From the NCBI GenBank assembly GCA_963784195.1, contig CAWARA010000031.1, forward strand, positions 255,808 through 319,807: DNA of 64,000 bases, read 5' to 3'. Positions 63,417-64,000 of this stretch are shown piece after piece (the first letter of the stretch is position 1; the number at the start of each line of letters is the position of its first letter). The position numbers and the translations under genes are program-made. The stretch comes from CAVQAH01 sp963784195. GTDB lineage: Bacteria > Acidobacteriota > Vicinamibacteria > Vicinamibacterales > 2-12-FULL-66-21. The notes beneath the pieces were generated by a model. It saw only the letters and a program-made list of their open reading frames with translations, had not been told where the DNA came from and made no database searches.

Positions 63417-64000
63417 ATGAGTGCACAGAGTGAGCGCCTCCGATTTTGCGTCGTGGTCATGGTGTGTGTGGCAGTTCTCGCTGCTGTGACCTCATGCGGC
63501 GGTAGTAGCGATAGCACTCCGTCGAGTCCGAGTTCGCTCGGGCTCAGAGCGGGGCGTCAGGTGGTGACGCTCGGCGGGTTCAGCTTTTCCAGCGATCCGC
63601 GCTATCCGCCCTGCACGCCTCTTGGCGTTCCTCGAGATGGTCCGTCGGTCGACACGTTGGTGAATCTCGTGATGGAAGGCCAGGAATGGGTTGCCCGATC
63701 GCTCGACGGTATGGGCGACCTCGAGATCCGGCTCCGCGAGGCCGCCCAGTCGGCCGGAGGCGTAACGATTCAAGGCTCGGCGCGAAGTCTCGCACTGGAG
63801 GCGAACATCCACAATCTTCCTCGTGATGTGCGTGCGAGGTTGAACGGCACCACAGATACAGATAGCGCGCAGGTCGAAGGGGCCAGCGGAGGTCCGTCGC
63901 CTGCCTTTGTCGGTGGGCGCATCGCCGGGACCATTCGCTTCATCGACAGCCAGGGTCGACTGGCACGTGCTCCGCAGTTCAGTGGACTATGCAGCCGTAT
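63417..64000 (+). CDS. Lipoprotein of unknown function, cut by the window end
   Basis: At least 194 codons, open at base 64000. ATG 63417 begins a type II signal peptide (FCVVVMVCVAVLAAVTSCGGSS) with Cys27 in the lipobox, followed by a Ser/Pro linker. The visible mature part is hydrophilic, with LGGFSFSSDPRYPPCTPLG and later GGRIAGTIRFIDSQGRLARAPQF. No family is recognised. It follows the PQQ-repeat gene by 22 nt in the same direction, extending the run of exported proteins that begins at 59281. Confidence 0.7.
   Translation, partial: MSAQSERLRFCVVVMVCVAVLAAVTSCGGSSDSTPSSPSSLGLRAGRQVVTLGGFSFSSDPRYPPCTPLGVPRDGPSVDTLVNLVMEGQEWVARSLDGMGDLEIRLREAAQSAGGVTIQGSARSLALEANIHNLPRDVRARLNGTTDTDSAQVEGASGGPSPAFVGGRIAGTIRFIDSQGRLARAPQFSGLCSR

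Noticed and set aside
1..64000. CRISPR arrays, tRNA genes, insertion sequences or prophage
   Set aside because: I looked for regularly spaced repeats, TTCGAATC-type T-loops and transposase or integrase motifs; the few TTCGAATC hits are inside coding regions, and the repeats present are palindromic extragenic elements without spacers.

Overview
The window is 64 kb of GC-rich bacterial chromosome, densely coding, with most genes in short operons whose starts and stops overlap by 4 nt (ATGA or GTGA). It probably comes from an Acidobacteriota, perhaps Vicinamibacteria. The evidence is a PadR-type regulator fused by a 4-nt overlap to a duplicated MacB/FtsX-like permease (the acidobacterial PadR/ADOP pair), a Ser/Thr kinase with a TPR tail, many lipoproteins and beta-barrels, and many extragenic palindromes. 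No tRNA, rRNA, CRISPR array, transposase or phage gene is visible. One structural RNA, the RNase P RNA (rnpB, 34430-34874), is clear.

Layout. 1-4.7 kb: a GT-C sugar transferase cut by the window edge, two lipoproteins and a beta-barrel. 4.9-13.9 kb: a cell-surface glycan cluster with a flippase-like membrane protein, three GT4 glycosyltransferases, a methyltransferase, an SDR epimerase, a left-handed-beta-helix acetyltransferase and a second GT-C protein; seven of these follow a strong promoter at 5998. 14-25 kb: housekeeping genes (ttcA, dtd, glpD-like, methyltransferase, dapF, an SLC13-type carrier, nicotinate phosphoribosyltransferase, radC, larC). 25-34.9 kb: metG, tatD, a polyprenyl diphosphate synthase, ligA, an HtrA protease, an NtrC-type regulator and rnpB. 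35-42 kb: PadR/ADOP, a UDP-sugar epimerase and an OmpR-type two-component pair. 41.9-48.4 kb: a divergent pyrimidine catabolism locus (mmsA, NCS1 permease, preA on one side; beta-ureidopropionase and dihydropyrimidinase on the other). These genes would take uracil and thymine through dihydropyrimidines and beta-amino acids to semialdehydes and acyl-CoA, but preT and the transaminase are not here. 48.4-50 kb: a GT2 and a cupin sugar epimerase. 50.6-55.1 kb: two Ser/Thr kinases, one ending in a BRCT-like domain. 55.3-58.4 kb: M20 amidohydrolase, quinone oxidoreductase, YbaK-like deacylase. 58.4-64 kb: a decayed kinase fragment, then a run of exported proteins including a lipase/metal-binding/B-lectin chimera and a PQQ-repeat protein.

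About 23 single-base reading-frame breaks interrupt otherwise intact conserved genes, including metG, tatD and pncB. These look like assembly indels rather than biology, so most frameshifted genes are given here as full-length CDS spanning the break.

The features most worth a second look are the kinase-BRCT fusion and its decayed partner, the lipase-lectin chimera, palindromic repeats that sit exactly on stop codons (including a perfect 40-bp hairpin at 15350-15440), and a dispersed repeat translated inside methionyl-tRNA synthetase.
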